The translations under genes and the position numbers were made by a program. A DNA stretch of 64,000 nt from Hippopus hippopus (Eukaryota > Mollusca > Bivalvia > Cardiida > Cardiidae): assembly GCA_946811185.2 (NCBI GenBank), contig OX328104.1:12969918-13033917 (forward strand), read 5' to 3'. Shown piece after piece: positions 33,803 to 44,768 of this stretch. The stretch's first letter is position 1; the number at the start of each line of letters is the position of its first letter. A model generated the notes under the pieces. That model searched no databases. It worked only from the letters and a program-made list of their open reading frames with translations, and was not told where the DNA came from.

Positions 33803-35023
33803 CGAGGGGTGATCAGAAAGAACGTGGACCAGTCCCTACATCGGAATATTGTTATGAAAATTAACTTGGAGTGTTTACTGCTTTTGAAAGTAACCTCCTT
33901 TGAATTCTATGCACTTATTCATTCATGATTCCCGAGCGTGAAACAAGTGCGCGAGCACATCATGTGACATTACTCTCAAGGACCTGGTCGTAGCTAGGGT
34001 TAGCTCCTCTCTGCTCTCGTAGTGTGTGCCACGTAGAAAAACTTTCAAAACAGGAACTAGTCAGAGGTCACAAGGGGTCAAGGCTGAATTAAAGGGAGGG
34101 TTGGCTAGTGTTTCTGTGCTTAGTTTTTAGTGACGTCAATCCGCAGGACTTTTGGCTGTTTTTTTCGTATGGTGTTAGTGAACTTTAGTTGAATAATGTA
34201 GGCATAAAACTCAGTATTGACTGTAGTATTTATAGATACATGATTTAGAAGGAAAAAAAGGAGAACAGAAAAACATGAGTGACCCAGAATGGTTGGCTTA
34301 AACAGCGGAAGGCAATGTTGGATGTTTCCATACACTGCTTTGTTGTTTAGATTCAGTATTTTTAAAGTGTACCTATGTTTCATCTTATGTTACAATACGA
34401 TCAGTAAAGTTTGACCCTTCTATCTTAATGCGTTCTGAAATTTCTTGACATGTTTCGACCCAAACCCCCATTTGCTCGGGCGTCAATAGTCGAAGTAGCT
34501 AGCTTGTGCAAACAAGTGACATTCCAAGATTGTGAGTCAAAATCTCCTGGGCAATTCTATATGAACTGACAGTATCTAAGCGATCTTGTTTTACATGCCA
34601 CTCTACATCCGTGATGATTTTGTCAGTGACTGATCTTGATGGACGGTCAGATTTAGGGCCACCTTTAACAGTATTGCACCCTTGTCTAAACTGTTCTGAT
34701 CCATATACGAATATCAGATTTCTTGAGTGCAGAGTCCCCTTAAACTTCTTCCACATCAGTTCTGATTTCCTATAAGTACTTTCTGAGTTTAACGTAAAAC
34801 TTTATGATTACTCTCGGCTTAAATAAAATGTTGTCGGACCACTAATGCAGTATAATGGCGTTATTTAAATGATGTCGCACTTAACCTACCTTAAAATGAC
34901 GTTATTTGAAAGTTTGAGTAAGTTACAAGTTAATTAATGCTCATCTATGCAATTTTTTGTAATCCTACGTGAAGTAGTTTTCAAAATAACGAGGTGGTCC
35001 ACATTCTTACGGATCACCCCTCA
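33803..35023 (-). mobile_element. Full-length mariner element with both TIRs and TA duplication
   Basis: The 1,221-bp element is bounded by TA (33801-33802 and 35024-35025). The left terminus reads GAGGGGTGATCAGAAAGAAC and the reversed right terminus GAGGGGTGATCCGTAAGAAT, so the terminal inverted repeats run for about 28 bp with few mismatches. The transposase lies on the minus strand and is decayed. Confidence 0.9.
33886..34810 (-). pseudogene. Decayed mariner transposase in the TA-flanked element
   Basis: Pieces in order on the minus strand: EIRTDVEEV and GDSALKKSDIRIWIRT (first helix-turn-helix, about 34790-34700), GGPKSDRPSRSVTDKI and the following helix (about 34680-34500), LTPEQMGVWVETCQEISER (about 34480-34420), and TxDETxVH around the first catalytic Asp (about 34380). 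After it come VNTEFYAYIIQLKF (about 34200), a piece like SDxFLF at the third acidic residue (about 34060), and CIEFKGGYFQK at the C-terminus (about 33900). In the signature block, codons for Gly and Trp have become stops, and at least three frame changes are needed. The whole domain order of a mariner transposase is still readable, so this is an old autonomous copy. Confidence 0.85.
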
Positions 35024-35084
35024 TACAAATACTTCTGCATATATATTCTGGAGATTAGTTTAGCACTATAATATGAGCAGCACT

Positions 35085-35308
35085 TTTGCAAAGGGGAGTT
35101 AAATGATACATTATACCATGCAAGTCATCATACAGCTATGGATCCATAAAATCCTAACTGAATCATTGGGTAGACTGGTCCTTTGACAAGCAGAAAATTC
35201 ACTAAAGGTTTTGACTAAGGTCAAGGCAGCCTGTATGACAGCTCTAGTTGACCTGGGCCAATACTTTTGCAGATGCAGATGCATTCAACCTGTCAGAAAG
35301 CATGGCTA
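35085..35308. mobile_element. GCATC-ended MITE, decayed copy
   Basis: Shares the TACCATGCAAGTCAT arm, ACTGGTCCTTTGAC and GATGCATTCAACCTGTCAGA arm with the other copies; the central hairpin is degraded. Confidence 0.5.
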
Positions 35309-35596
35309 ATATGTTTTTATTGTATTTTTTTTTTTTGTGATTTCACATAATTATGCCTGCAAATGGTAAAATGCATCATAAACTCCAACTATCTGAGACA
35401 GATTTTTCAGTACTGAAAGCACTTGCTTTTAAAGCCTTTCCCAAATAATCCCATTTCTAACTACACTGAGGAGGGGAGCTTTTGAAAATATTGTGGGAAA
35501 AGGGGAAAATGCTGGTAACTAGCATTTTCTTCTTTTTCCACAATTTTTTCCGACCTTTGATAGACAAAGCCACACTTATTTATCTTATGACATGCT

Positions 35597-36045
35597 TTAA
35601 CTCTTTTACCTCGAGACAAAATTTTGGACAGGACCAAACTGAAGTTTCAGCAGACAACAAATTCAATGTAATTTAACTCTTTCCCCACACAATGCCAAGT
35701 TTTAAGGACCCTGAAGAAGAAGGCTTTTAAAAACATTAGGGAAAAAAGAGAAAATGCTGGTAACCAGCATTTTCTCCTTTTCCAAAAATTTTTTCTACTC
35801 AATGACAAAAATCATCTCTTGAGCAACACTTATATTGTTATCTGTACATGCTTTCAATTTTGTCAAGTCCAATTTGTTATTGTGTGGAAAAGAGTTATAT
35901 GGTGATTTGTTTCTGATTGGGTAGAAAACATTGAGGGAAAAGGAGAAAATGCTGGTTACGAGCATTTTCTTCTTTTCCCACAAAGTTTTCAAAAGCCCTC
36001 TCTTTCAGAGTCGTTAAAACTTGGGATTGTGTGGTACAGAGTTGA
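35597..36045 (+). mobile_element. TTAA-MITE carrying an inner copy (outer)
   Basis: TTAACTCTTTTACCTCGAGA start and TTGGGATTGTGTGGTACAGA end. Interrupted at 35673-35897 by a complete second copy; its sequence is continuous when the insert and one TTAA are removed. Confidence 0.85.
35673..35897 (-). mobile_element. TTAA-MITE nested inside another (inner)
   Basis: TTAACTCTTTCCCCACACAA start and TGTGGAAAAGAGTTAT end. It occupies a TTAA of the outer copy, with the right TTAA changed to TTAT. Confidence 0.85.
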
Positions 36046-36083
36046 ATTTTGGCCAGTCTAGAATTTTGTTGTTTGGTAAAAAG

Positions 36084-36311
36084 TTAACCCTTTACCAAAC
36101 GACACGATGTTGCACTAGACTAAATTCAAAGCATTTGCAGACTATAAACTCAATGTCGATCTAAGATGATTTCTGGCCTTGATAGGGTAGAAAACATGGT
36201 GGGAAAAAGAGAAAATGCTGGTTACCAGCATGTTCTCCTTTTGCCATGATGTTTTCAAATCCTTTCTCCTTCGGGGTCGTTAAAACAAGGGATTGTTTGG
36301 TAAAGGGTTAA
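36084..36311 (+). mobile_element. TTAA-MITE, near-complete
   Basis: TTAACCCTTTACCAAACGAC start and GTTTGGTAAAGGGTTAA end. Confidence 0.88.
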
Positions 36312-36433
36312 ACATGGCTTAAATGCTGAATTCTATTCAAAAGATTAGAAAACAGAGTAGGAGAGGGGAGGCTAACTATCAGCAATTTCTTCTTTTACCA
36401 CAATCTTTTCCAAAAGCCCTTCTTTCAGGGTAG

Positions 36434-36666
36434 TTAACCCTTTACCAGACGACAAAATTTTAGCCTTGTCAAAATTGAAAGCAGTTCCAGACAACAATTT
36501 TAATGTGGCTAAAACTGGCCAACTTTTCCTTGACAGGGTAGAAAACATTGTGGAAAAAGGAGAAAATGCTGGTTACCAGCATTTCATTTGTCCTTTTCCC
36601 ATAATGTTTTCAAAAGGCTTCTTTTCTGGGGTTGCTAAAAGCCGGCATTGTGCAATAAAGGGTTAA
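36434..36666 (+). mobile_element. TTAA-MITE, near-complete
   Basis: TTAACCCTTTACCAGACGAC start, centre with a short CATTTGTC insertion, GCAATAAAGGGTTAA end. Confidence 0.85.
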
Positions 36667-36744
36667 AACACAGGGTTGTTTGGTAAAGGGTCTAAAATAT
36701 AACAATTCACCAATTCTTTCCCCTTGTCTCTTCACTGCTTCCTT

Positions 36745-36876
36745 TTAACCCTTTAGCAAACAATAAAATTCTAGAACAGTCCAAATTAAAACCATGTGCA
36801 GATGACAAAAATGTTGTGACTCAAAAATTGAAATTTGTTTTCAGAAGAGTAGAAAACATTCTAGGAAAAGGAGATA
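36745..36876 (+). mobile_element. TTAA-MITE 5' half, cut by a tandem-core element
   Basis: TTAACCCTTTAGCAAACAAT start; sequence stops at AGGAAAAGGAGATA, exactly where the ACAAGAGGGCC element begins. A matching other half (AAATGCTGGTTACCAGTATT to about 38410) lies beyond that element and 150 bp of other DNA. Confidence 0.75.
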
Positions 36877-38149
36877 ACAAGAGGGCCATGATGGCCCTGT
36901 ATCGCTCCACTGGCTAATACGTAAAATCACTACATGCCAAACATTACAATACTTGGCCAATTGGTTTTGAACATAAGACCCCTGAAACAGGACTAAAATT
37001 GGTAGCCCTAGTTCATATGGTTAGTAACAAGAAGATTTCTAAAGATTTCACTATATAAGCCCATGTAAAACTTCTGACCCCTCGGGGTGAATCAAATTCC
37101 CCCCTAGGGCTATAATTTACGCACTCTTGGTGAAGGGCCTTTACATATAGCTACATGCGAAATTTGGTAGCCCTACGCTTTATGAATAAGTACAGGGAGA
37201 TTTCTTAAGTTTTCTCTACATAAGCCCATGTAAAACTTGTGACCCCCGGGGCAGGGCCAATTTTGACCCCAGGGCTATAATTTAAGCACTCTTGGTAGAG
37301 ACCCACTAGATAAAGCCACATGCAAAATTTGGTAGCCCTAGGCCTTACGGCTAGGTACAGGGAGATTTCTAAAGTTTTCCCTAAATAAGCCCATGTAAAA
37401 CTTGTGACCCCCGGGGTGGGGTCAAATTTGACCCAAGGGCTATAATTTGGGCACTCTTGGTAGAGGCCCACTAGATAAAGCCACATGCAAAATTTGGTAG
37501 CCCTAGGCCCCATGGCTAGGTCAAAGAAGAATTTTAAAGTTCTCCCTATATAAGCCCATGTAAAACTTGTTATATAAGCCCATGTAAAACTTGTTACCCC
37601 CGGGCAGGGCCTAATTTGACCCCAGGGCTATAATTTAAACAATCTTGGCAGAGGTCCACTAGATAAAGCTACATGCCAAATTTGGTAGCTCTAGGCCCTA
37701 TGGCTAGGTAGAAGAGGAATTTTAAAGTTCTCCCTAAATAAGCCCATGTAAAACTTGTGACCCCCGGGGCGGGGCCAATTTTGACCCCAGGGCTATAAAT
37801 TGAAGAAACTTGGTAGAGGTCCACTAGATAAAGCTACATGCCAAATTTGGTAGCCCTTGGCCTTACGGTTTCAGACAAGAAGATTTTCAAAGATTTTCAA
37901 AATTTTTCAGTTTTGTTGCCATGGCAACCAGAGTTTTTGAAGGAATTAAATTCTTTCAAGAAATTCTGAAGAGGACCATGGCAGGATCATTTCTGTGAAG
38001 TTTCATCAAAATTGGATGGGTAGTTTCAGAGAAGAAGACGTTTTAAAAAAAAGTTAACGCACGGACGGACGGACGGACGGACGGACGGACGCACGACGGA
38101 CAACAGGCCATGACATAAGCCCGCTGGCCTTCGGCCAGTGGAGCTAAAA
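36877..38149 (+). mobile_element. Pearl/Helentron-like element, intact ends
   Basis: The 5' end is ACAAGAGGGCCATGATGGCC followed by GTATCGCTCCACTGGC. The core has about five 161-167-bp units (landmark AAGCCCATGTAAAACTTGTG near 37059, 37220, 37387, 37551 and 37743), with a 27-bp duplication in the fourth. The 3' part has CCATGGCAACCAGAG, a GGAC microsatellite (38061-38095), the CTGGCCTTCGGCCAG hairpin and TGGAGCTAA. It is inserted in a TTAA-MITE that starts at 36745. Confidence 0.8.
38061..38100. repeat. (GGAC)n microsatellite in tandem-core element
   Basis: About eight GGAC units, at the same place relative to the 3' hairpin as the runs at 39230-39290 and 47020-47104. Confidence 0.9.
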
Positions 38150-38710
38150 ATTATCTTTACAAAAGATAGATGGCATAAATTTGCCCACAAATAGTCAGGA
38201 GCCTTAGTATAAACATGTATACATTTTTGACCAATCACAAATTTCTGTGTATTCATTTTGTATCAGTAGTAAAAAGTAGGTCAAAAGCCTGCACATTCAG
38301 CTACGCTGAAAAATGCTGGTTACCAGTATTTTCTCCTTTTTTCAACAATGTTTTCAAAAGGCCTCTTCCTGAGAGTCGTTAAAACCAGGAATTCTTTGGT
38401 ACAAGTTTAAATGAATACAATTCATAATGCACTTACAATAAACGAGATACAAAGGTAACCAATGACACATAATGTAATCATTGCAAACATCTCTGATCTG
38501 TTGAGGTAATCAAATTCCTTTGCAAAGTAACATGTCATTTCGATTTTTTATCAGGATATTAATATGTTTTAATTACCCAATTACTCATAGTTTGAGGTAC
38601 TTTCTCATTATTTAACTTCTTACCAAATCTGAAGTACAAAACAATAAAAACATCAGTATAAGTGATAAAACTATTAATATAGATACTGAGGTTGAATAAC
38701 TGAATATAGA

Positions 38711-39342
38711 CACACTAGAGGCGCTTGAGCGCCTGTATCGCTCCACAGGCCTGATATTTCTATAATGGCGAAAGGAAGTTTTTAACAATTATCATTCAAT
38801 CCTGCATTTTAGCTCACTGAAGAAACAATTTGGTTGACAACCACCATAGGAACTTACCTGCAAAACAACAATGAAATCCAATGAATAGTTTTAGAGAAGA
38901 AATTTTTCAAAGATTTTACTTTATACCATAAATGGAAAATGAGTCTCCCATAAAAGCCATGTTTTTTGACAGATCTTTTTTTTTTTAAGGAATTCTGTAA
39001 ACCTGTATCTAAGGAACATTCCTGCAAAATAATAATGCTATCCAAATAGCAGTTTGGGAGGAGAAGATTTTTAAAGGTTTTTTACTTTGGTTGCCATGGC
39101 AACCAGAATTCTTCATGGAACACAATTATTTGAAGGATTTGAAAGAGGACCATCAAAGGAACATTCCTGTGAAATTTGGTAAAAATCCAGACAATAGTTT
39201 CTGAGGAGAAGTTTTTTAAAGAAAAAGTTTACGGACAGACGCACGGACGAACGGACGAACGAACGGACGGACGGACGGACGCATGACGGACACAACGCCA
39301 TGACAATAGCTCGCTGGCCTTTGGCCAGTGGAGCTAAAAAGG
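38711..39342 (+). mobile_element. Pearl/Helentron-like element, short form
   Basis: The 5' end AGAGGCGCTTGAGCGCCTGT has kept a palindrome but with a different sequence from the GGCCATGATGGCC type. It is followed by ATCGCTCCACAGGC. Two diverged half-units, each with AGGAACATTCCTGCAAAA-like sequence, lead to a GGAC microsatellite (39230-39290), the CTGGCCTTTGGCCAG hairpin and TGGAGCTAA. Confidence 0.7.
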
Positions 39343-39486
39343 GAAAATTGTTCTTCATGAGCAATTTCTTCTTTCCATATATACTGAGCCTACTGTAAGA
39401 GCAAAAAAGTTGTTTGCAGGTTGATGGAGGTAAGGTCTGGTTCCACTAAACTGCAAGCAAAGAAAATACGTAAGACCAGGATCTGT

Positions 39487-39670
39487 CATCACCAACCATT
39501 CTGAAGAACGTTCTCAGTCTTATTCTCAAAAATTGTCTGATTCAAAAGTAACACAACTTCTGATTGGCTAAACTATTCAGTTCAGCCAATCAGAAGTTGT
39601 GTTACTTTCAAATTTTGAAACTCTTGAAGAATAAGACAAAGAATGTTCTTAAGAATGGTTGGTGAATACA
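39487..39670. mobile_element. Foldback MITE, copy 2
   Basis: Arms: ACCAACCATTCTGAAGAACG at the left and CTTAAGAATGGTTGGTGAAT at the right. The centre is CTGATTGGCTAAAC...AGCCAATCAG. The next copy follows after only 13 bp. Confidence 0.75.
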
Positions 39671-39683
39671 GACCCAGATTCCT

Positions 39684-39869
39684 TATTCACCAAATATTCT
39701 TAAGAACATTCTTAGTCTTATTTTCCAAGAATTTATATATTTGAAAGGTAACACACCTTCTGATTGGCTAAACCAAATGGTTTAGCCAATCAGAAGTTGT
39801 GTTACCTTCAATACAGAAAATTCTGGAGAATAAGACAAAGAACGTTCTTGAGAATGGTTGGTAAATATT
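39684..39869. mobile_element. Foldback MITE, copy 3
   Basis: Arms: TATTCACCAAATATTCTTAA at the left and GAGAATGGTTGGTAAATA at the right. The centre is TCTGATTGGCTAAACCAAAT with its complement. It forms a tandem pair with copy 2. Confidence 0.75.
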
Positions 39870-40202
39870 GGCTCAGAAAATTCTTTGTATGGGTAAAAAG
39901 AAAGCCATCATAAAAAAATTTAAAGCTGACATGTTACTGTGTTTCTCTCCAATATCTATACATTACAGTGTCTGTATTCCTGTAACTATAAATACAATTA
40001 CGAGGTTTCCACAGCTCTGAAGGTGTAATAAAACATAATAAAACAAAATAACATGTCAAAATAGCAGGTCAGTTTCAGACATTCTTGACACTGCCTATGT
40101 AAAATGTATGAACTATGCCAGCCTGATGTTTCCTAAATAAATAAATAAATAATCAAATAGATTTTCCTTCTATAATATCAGAATTCGAAGACTCGTGTAT
40201 TC

Positions 40203-40431
40203 TGAACTCTTTACCACACGAGAAAAATTTTGACTTGTCCAAATTGAAAGCATTTGCAGATGACAATTCAAATGTGACTCATTTGGGGATATTAATCTTT
40301 GATAGGGTAAAAAACATTGTGGAAAAAGGAGAAAATGCTGGTAACCAGCATTTTCTCCTTTTCCCTAAATGTTTTCAGAAGGCTTCTTCTTTAACGTCAT
40401 TAAAAGTAGGGATTGTGTGGTAAAGGGTTAA
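40203..40431 (+). mobile_element. TTAA-MITE, near-complete
   Basis: TGAACTCTTTACCACACGAG start (TGAA for TTAA), AAATGCTGGTAACCAGCATT centre, GTGTGGTAAAGGGTTAA end. Confidence 0.87.
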
Positions 40432-40716
40432 CACAAGAGGGCTATAATAGCCATATATTACCCCACTGGCTAATAACAAAACACTGGCTGGATACAATAA
40501 GCTACATCCAAGGCAGCCATGTCTTTTGATAGATCTTTGATGGAGCAAAAAATTTCTGTGGATAAAATCTTCATTACCACCAACAGATGCATTAGCTTGT
40601 CTTGCAGCAGACCACATTTTATAACACTGAAGAAAAGGCAAAAAGCTTCCAGTTCTGTAGCAGTCCAATCTACACTGGCCACATAGGCCGCTAAAGTTAT
40701 GAAAGGCACACAAGGG
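40432..40716 (+). mobile_element. Pearl/Helentron-like 5' fragment between two TTAA-MITEs
   Basis: ACAAGAGGGCTATAATAGCC, a variant 5' palindrome, follows the TTAA-MITE ending at 40431 and is cut off before the MITE starting at 40717. No 3' end is present. Part of the sequence (GGCAGCCATGTCTTTTGATA) recurs loosely near 46155. Confidence 0.55.
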
Positions 40717-40944
40717 TTGACCTTTTTCCACACAATCCTGAGTATTAAGAACCCTGACAATGAAAGCCTTTAAAAGAACATTGACAGAAAAGGAGAAAAT
40801 ACTGGTAACCAGCATTTTCTCCATTTCCATCAATGTTTTCTACCCTTTCACAGAAAATTTTCTATCATTTGAACTATGTTTTGTCATCTGCAAAAGCTTT
40901 GAATTTGGACTTGTATACAATTTTGCTGTGTGGTAAAGGGTTAA
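40717..40944 (-). mobile_element. TTAA-MITE
   Basis: TTGACCTTTTTCCACACAAT start, AAATACTGGTAACCAGCATT centre, GTGTGGTAAAGGGTTAA end. Confidence 0.85.
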
Positions 40945-41541
40945 AGTATTCTTATTTGCCTTTTTAACATCACAGTGTTTTAACACAAAAGCAAAACACT
41001 TAAGTTAACAAAAAAAAGCCTAGTCACACAAACATGATATGATTATATTTCAAACAGATGTATAGTAATGTTGCTGTTGAGGGAAAAGGAAAGAACAGCC
41101 TTTTGTAGGTATAACAAAAACAGTGCACAACATGTATGAAACAATAAGGCACAGGAAAGGAATAAAAAGGCAAGTTATCTATATGTATGGTATGCTTGTT
41201 GGTAATGAGTATTGTACATATCAATTCTACTTTATTTAAATCTGTACCAAACACATTTCATTCCAATCTGATCTTTATCTACCACTATGTCTGCAAAAAC
41301 AGCATGAAGTGTGTTCACACAACAAAATTTTAGACATGTCCAAATTGAAAGACTTAACAGAAGATAAATGAAATGTTGCTCGTTTGATGGAATCCATTTC
41401 TGAAAGAGTAGAAAACACTGTGGGAAAATGAGAAAATGCTTATTATCAGCAATTCTCACAATGCTTTTAAAAGGATTCTTCCTCTGGTTTCATACAGGAT
41501 GGTGGATGTTAAGGTTTAGGGTTAATAGAAGCAAGCAAACT

Positions 41542-41766
41542 TTAATCCTTTACCACACAATCCCGACTTTTAACGACCCTGAAAAAGAAGCCTTTTGAAA
41601 ACATTGTGGGAAAAGGAAAAAATGCTGGTAACCAGCATTTTCTCCTTTTCCCACAATGTTTTCTACCCTTCCCAACACAAATTTTGATTTTTCAGTTACA
41701 TTTGTTTTGTCGTCTGCAAATGCTTTCAATTTGGACCTATGTAAAATTTTGTCATGTGATAAAGAA
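41542..41766 (-). mobile_element. TTAA-MITE
   Basis: TTAATCCTTTACCACACAAT start, perfect centre, right end decayed to TGTGATAAAGAAG. Confidence 0.85.
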
Positions 41767-41939
41767 GAAATGTGATATGATGAGGTTTTATAACAAATAA
41801 CTGAATTATATTTCTTTTATTTGGGAAACTATGAAAGAACAGCTATAGATACAGACAACATAAACACATTTTAGACAACACAGCTTGACAAAAGAATAAA
41901 ATGACAAATTATCCATTTTTAAGAAAAGGAAATAGCCCT

Positions 41940-42711
41940 CATCTGAGTAATGTGATCTAGGATTCATAAAGCTGTGGACTGAAAATGTGGCCTTCAGGGA
42001 GCACACAAGGTTTCTGTATTGGACTGAAAGTGCACACAAGGTTTATTTTAAGATCTGTCCCAGTGACATACTTTTTTGTCCACATGCGACCCATTTTAAA
42101 GTTCATCTGTGATTATCATCAAGACAAAATATTCTGAACAACTTTCATGACTTTTGGATTCAAAATATGGCCGTTGTAGTGCACATGAGGATTAACAAAG
42201 ATTTGTTCCAGTGGCCTACTCTTTTCACCTGATGTGACCCAGTTTCATAATTGAACAAGATATCATCAAGACACTTTAACATTCTGAAGAACTTTTATGA
42301 GTACTGGATGAAAGATACACTCTCTAGAGTGCACACAAGTTTTTTCTAAGATTTGTCCCAGTGACTCCAATTTTGACCAAATGAGACCCATTTTCTAACT
42401 CATCTAACATATTATCAGAACAAACATTCTAACCAACTTTCATGGGTATTGGACTGATATGTGGTCTCTAGAGCGCACACAATTTTTTTCCAACATTTTT
42501 CTCATTGACCTACCTTTTGACCCAATGTGACCCATTTTCAAATTCATCTAAGATGTCATCAAGACAAGCATTCCCACAAATTTTCATGAGTGTTGGACTG
42601 CAAATGAGGCCTCTAGATTGTATACAAGGTCACTGTTAAATCCCACATAGCACATCACAATCACCAAAGCTCACCTTGAGCACTTCATGCACAGGTGAGC
42701 TGAATTTTTTT
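41940..42711 (+). mobile_element. Pearl/Helentron-like 3' part with about 145-bp units
   Basis: About five diverged units carry ATGTGGCC/CTAGAGTGCACAC, GTGACCCATTTT and ATCATCAAGACAAACATTC. The 3' end is CTCACCTTGAGCACTTCATG and ACAGGTGAGCTGAA. No 5' end was seen. Confidence 0.65.
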
Positions 42712-42730
42712 ATTTGTAGTCTCATAATAT

Positions 42731-42992
42731 GGCCTGCAACATGTGAAAAGGGACATTCGGACATTTGCGTAAAGTGTCGCCTCGGATCAGCCTGCGCAGT
42801 CCGCGCAGGCTAATCTGAAACGACACTTTCCGTTTTTATGTAATTTTCTGTTTTGCGCATGTCTACTTTAGCACAAAATCTAATGAAGTCGTACAGTGCC
42901 ATCTCGGATTACCCTGCGTGAACTGCGCAGGCTGATCTGAGATGACACTTTACGCAAATGTCCGAATGCCCCTTTTCGCGTGTTGCAGGCCA
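42731..42992. mobile_element. MITE with 47-bp inverted termini
   Basis: GCCTGCAACATGTGAAAAGG at the left matches GCCTGCAACACGCGAAAAGG read inward from the right, and identity continues through ACATTTGCGTAAAGTGTC. Two internal hairpins each carry CAGCCTGCGCAG/CTGCGCAGG. The 262-bp size and lack of coding capacity fit a MITE. Confidence 0.75.
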
Positions 42993-42999
42993 TATAATA

Positions 43000-43260
43000 T
43001 CAGTTTACTTAATCCTTTACTGTAGTTGTTTTGTTGAAATCATATTTACAGCAGAAGCAAAACATGGCAAGAAACAATTAAACTACAGCCAATGTAGCAA
43101 AGTCAATTAAGAAACATGGCCTATAAATTTCCAGGCATAGGTCATGCTATTTGTATTTCTCGTTCTTTTAATCCATTATCTCCTACAGAAGTAAAATGGG
43201 CATTCACAACTTAGGAACACGACCAAAATTCTGCCATTTCAAAGCTGCTTTCTCAGAACA
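43000..43260. other. Unassigned intron sequence
   Basis: Nothing recognised. The same holds for 44073-44768, 48139-48470, 48699-49085, 49600-50273, 51176-52101, 52512-52814, 54875-55429, 55701-55855, 56583-57166 and 58290-58985. All are AT-rich parts of the long apba1 intron. Confidence 0.4.
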
Positions 43261-43261
43261 T

Positions 43262-44072
43262 ACAACAAGAGGGAAATGATAGCCCTGAATCACTCTGCTG
43301 AAACTTTGTCACTTTCAAGACACAATAATAAGGTAAAAATAAGATTTTATTAAGACCAAAAATCTGACTAAAGTTTGTTTACATTGTGCAGGTAATAGCA
43401 TATTTAACTGGCAACTCCTCCGAGATGTTATTAAGAAAAACATTATGATCAAGCCTTGCACAGAAAAGGTACACTCTAGGATTTCATCCAGAGACCTACT
43501 GTTTTTACCCAAGGAGACCCATTTTCAAATTCTTTGAGATTTTATAAAGACAAATATTCTGACCAAGTTTCATGAGCACTGGACTGAAAATATTGACACT
43601 AGAAAGTACACAGGGTTTCTCTAAGTTTGTTTTTGCTGCTACCTTTTTACCCCAAGTTCCTTTTTTAAAATCATGAGGCTTTATCAACACAAACATTATG
43701 CCAAAGTTACTTAACTCTTTACCAAACACAGAATTTTAGACTTGTCCAAATTGAAAGCATTTGCAGACAACAAATTGAACATGACTCAAAAATTGAAACT
43801 TGACTTTGGAAGAGTAGAAAACACTGTGGGAAAAGGAGAAAATGCTGGTTACCAGCATTTTCTCCTTTTCCCACAGTGTTTTCAGAAGGCTTCTTCCTCA
43901 GGGTCGTTAAAACCAGGGATTGTGTGGTAAAGAGTTAAGCACTGGACTGAGAATTGTGCCTCTAGAAAGTGCTGACAGTAGAAGTTAATGACAGATAATG
44001 GAAGTCTATCTGCACACACAGCATGAACACAGCAGCTCACCTTGAGCGTTATGTGTTCAGGTGAGCAGACAA
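43262..44072 (+). mobile_element. Pearl/Helentron-like element carrying a TTAA-MITE
   Basis: The 5' end ACAAGAGGGAAATGATAGCC and 3' end CTCACCTTGAGCG...TCAGGTGAGC enclose two to three diverged 145-type units. The intact TTAA-MITE 43711-43938 interrupts one of them; sequence resumes as GCACTGGACTGAGAATTGTG. Confidence 0.65.
43711..43938 (+). mobile_element. TTAA-MITE, near-complete
   Basis: TTAACTCTTTACCAAACACA start, perfect centre, GTGTGGTAAAGAGTTAA end. Inserted in a tandem-core element. Confidence 0.9.
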
Positions 44073-44768
44073 AGTATGTGAAACAGCACAACAGAGATCA
44101 GACAGCATAATCTATACCATCTGATGAAGATCTATTATGTAAAAAAATTAATTGCTATTGCGACTTAATCCCTGGTTCTCTCATTTCTTTCCCTCATTTC
44201 TGGATTTATCTGCTGACAAACACTAAGTACATGTACAATATACAAAAACAAGTTGACAACACCATGTAATATTGTAGATTTTGCAGAAAGCAAAAAAATG
44301 TTATAATTGCAGAAAAATGACTTGTAGATGTAATCTTGAGAATTTTAGATGTAACATCCCATTTATGTTTTTTTGTACTGTGTAAGTAAAGGTCAGACTA
44401 GTTCTGAAACAGCCCATCACTTTAATGTACAAGATTTTCTGCTCCTTACATGCTGATGGAATGACTCTTAGAAGACAACTTTTTTTTTTCAATTTGCAGC
44501 AAACCACTTTGGACACAGTTAGAAAAATGAAAAACTTGAAACATGTGTTAATGTTTTCAAAATTAAGAATACTCATAAATGGCAAAATTTATGAAGTTAC
44601 AGAAAAAAACATTGTATTTAAAATGTTGAACTTCTAGTATGTGACATCTGCCATCTGAATCTAAAACAAAGCAGCAAACAAATATCTCTGCGTGAATATT
44701 TGGCACAAAAAGCTGCTTGTGTAAAGCAAACAGACAAACAGTACAGCTATGAGTAAAGGATTATCTAC

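Noticed and set aside
37205..37513. Minus-strand frame with repeated WLYLVGLYQEC peptide
   Set aside because: This is the 165-bp tandem unit translated; the period in residues equals the DNA period.
40375..40833. 152-codon minus-strand frame, one of the longest in the window
   Set aside because: It is a chimera of two MITE ends and a tandem-core fragment, with MITE pseudo-ORF motifs at both ends.
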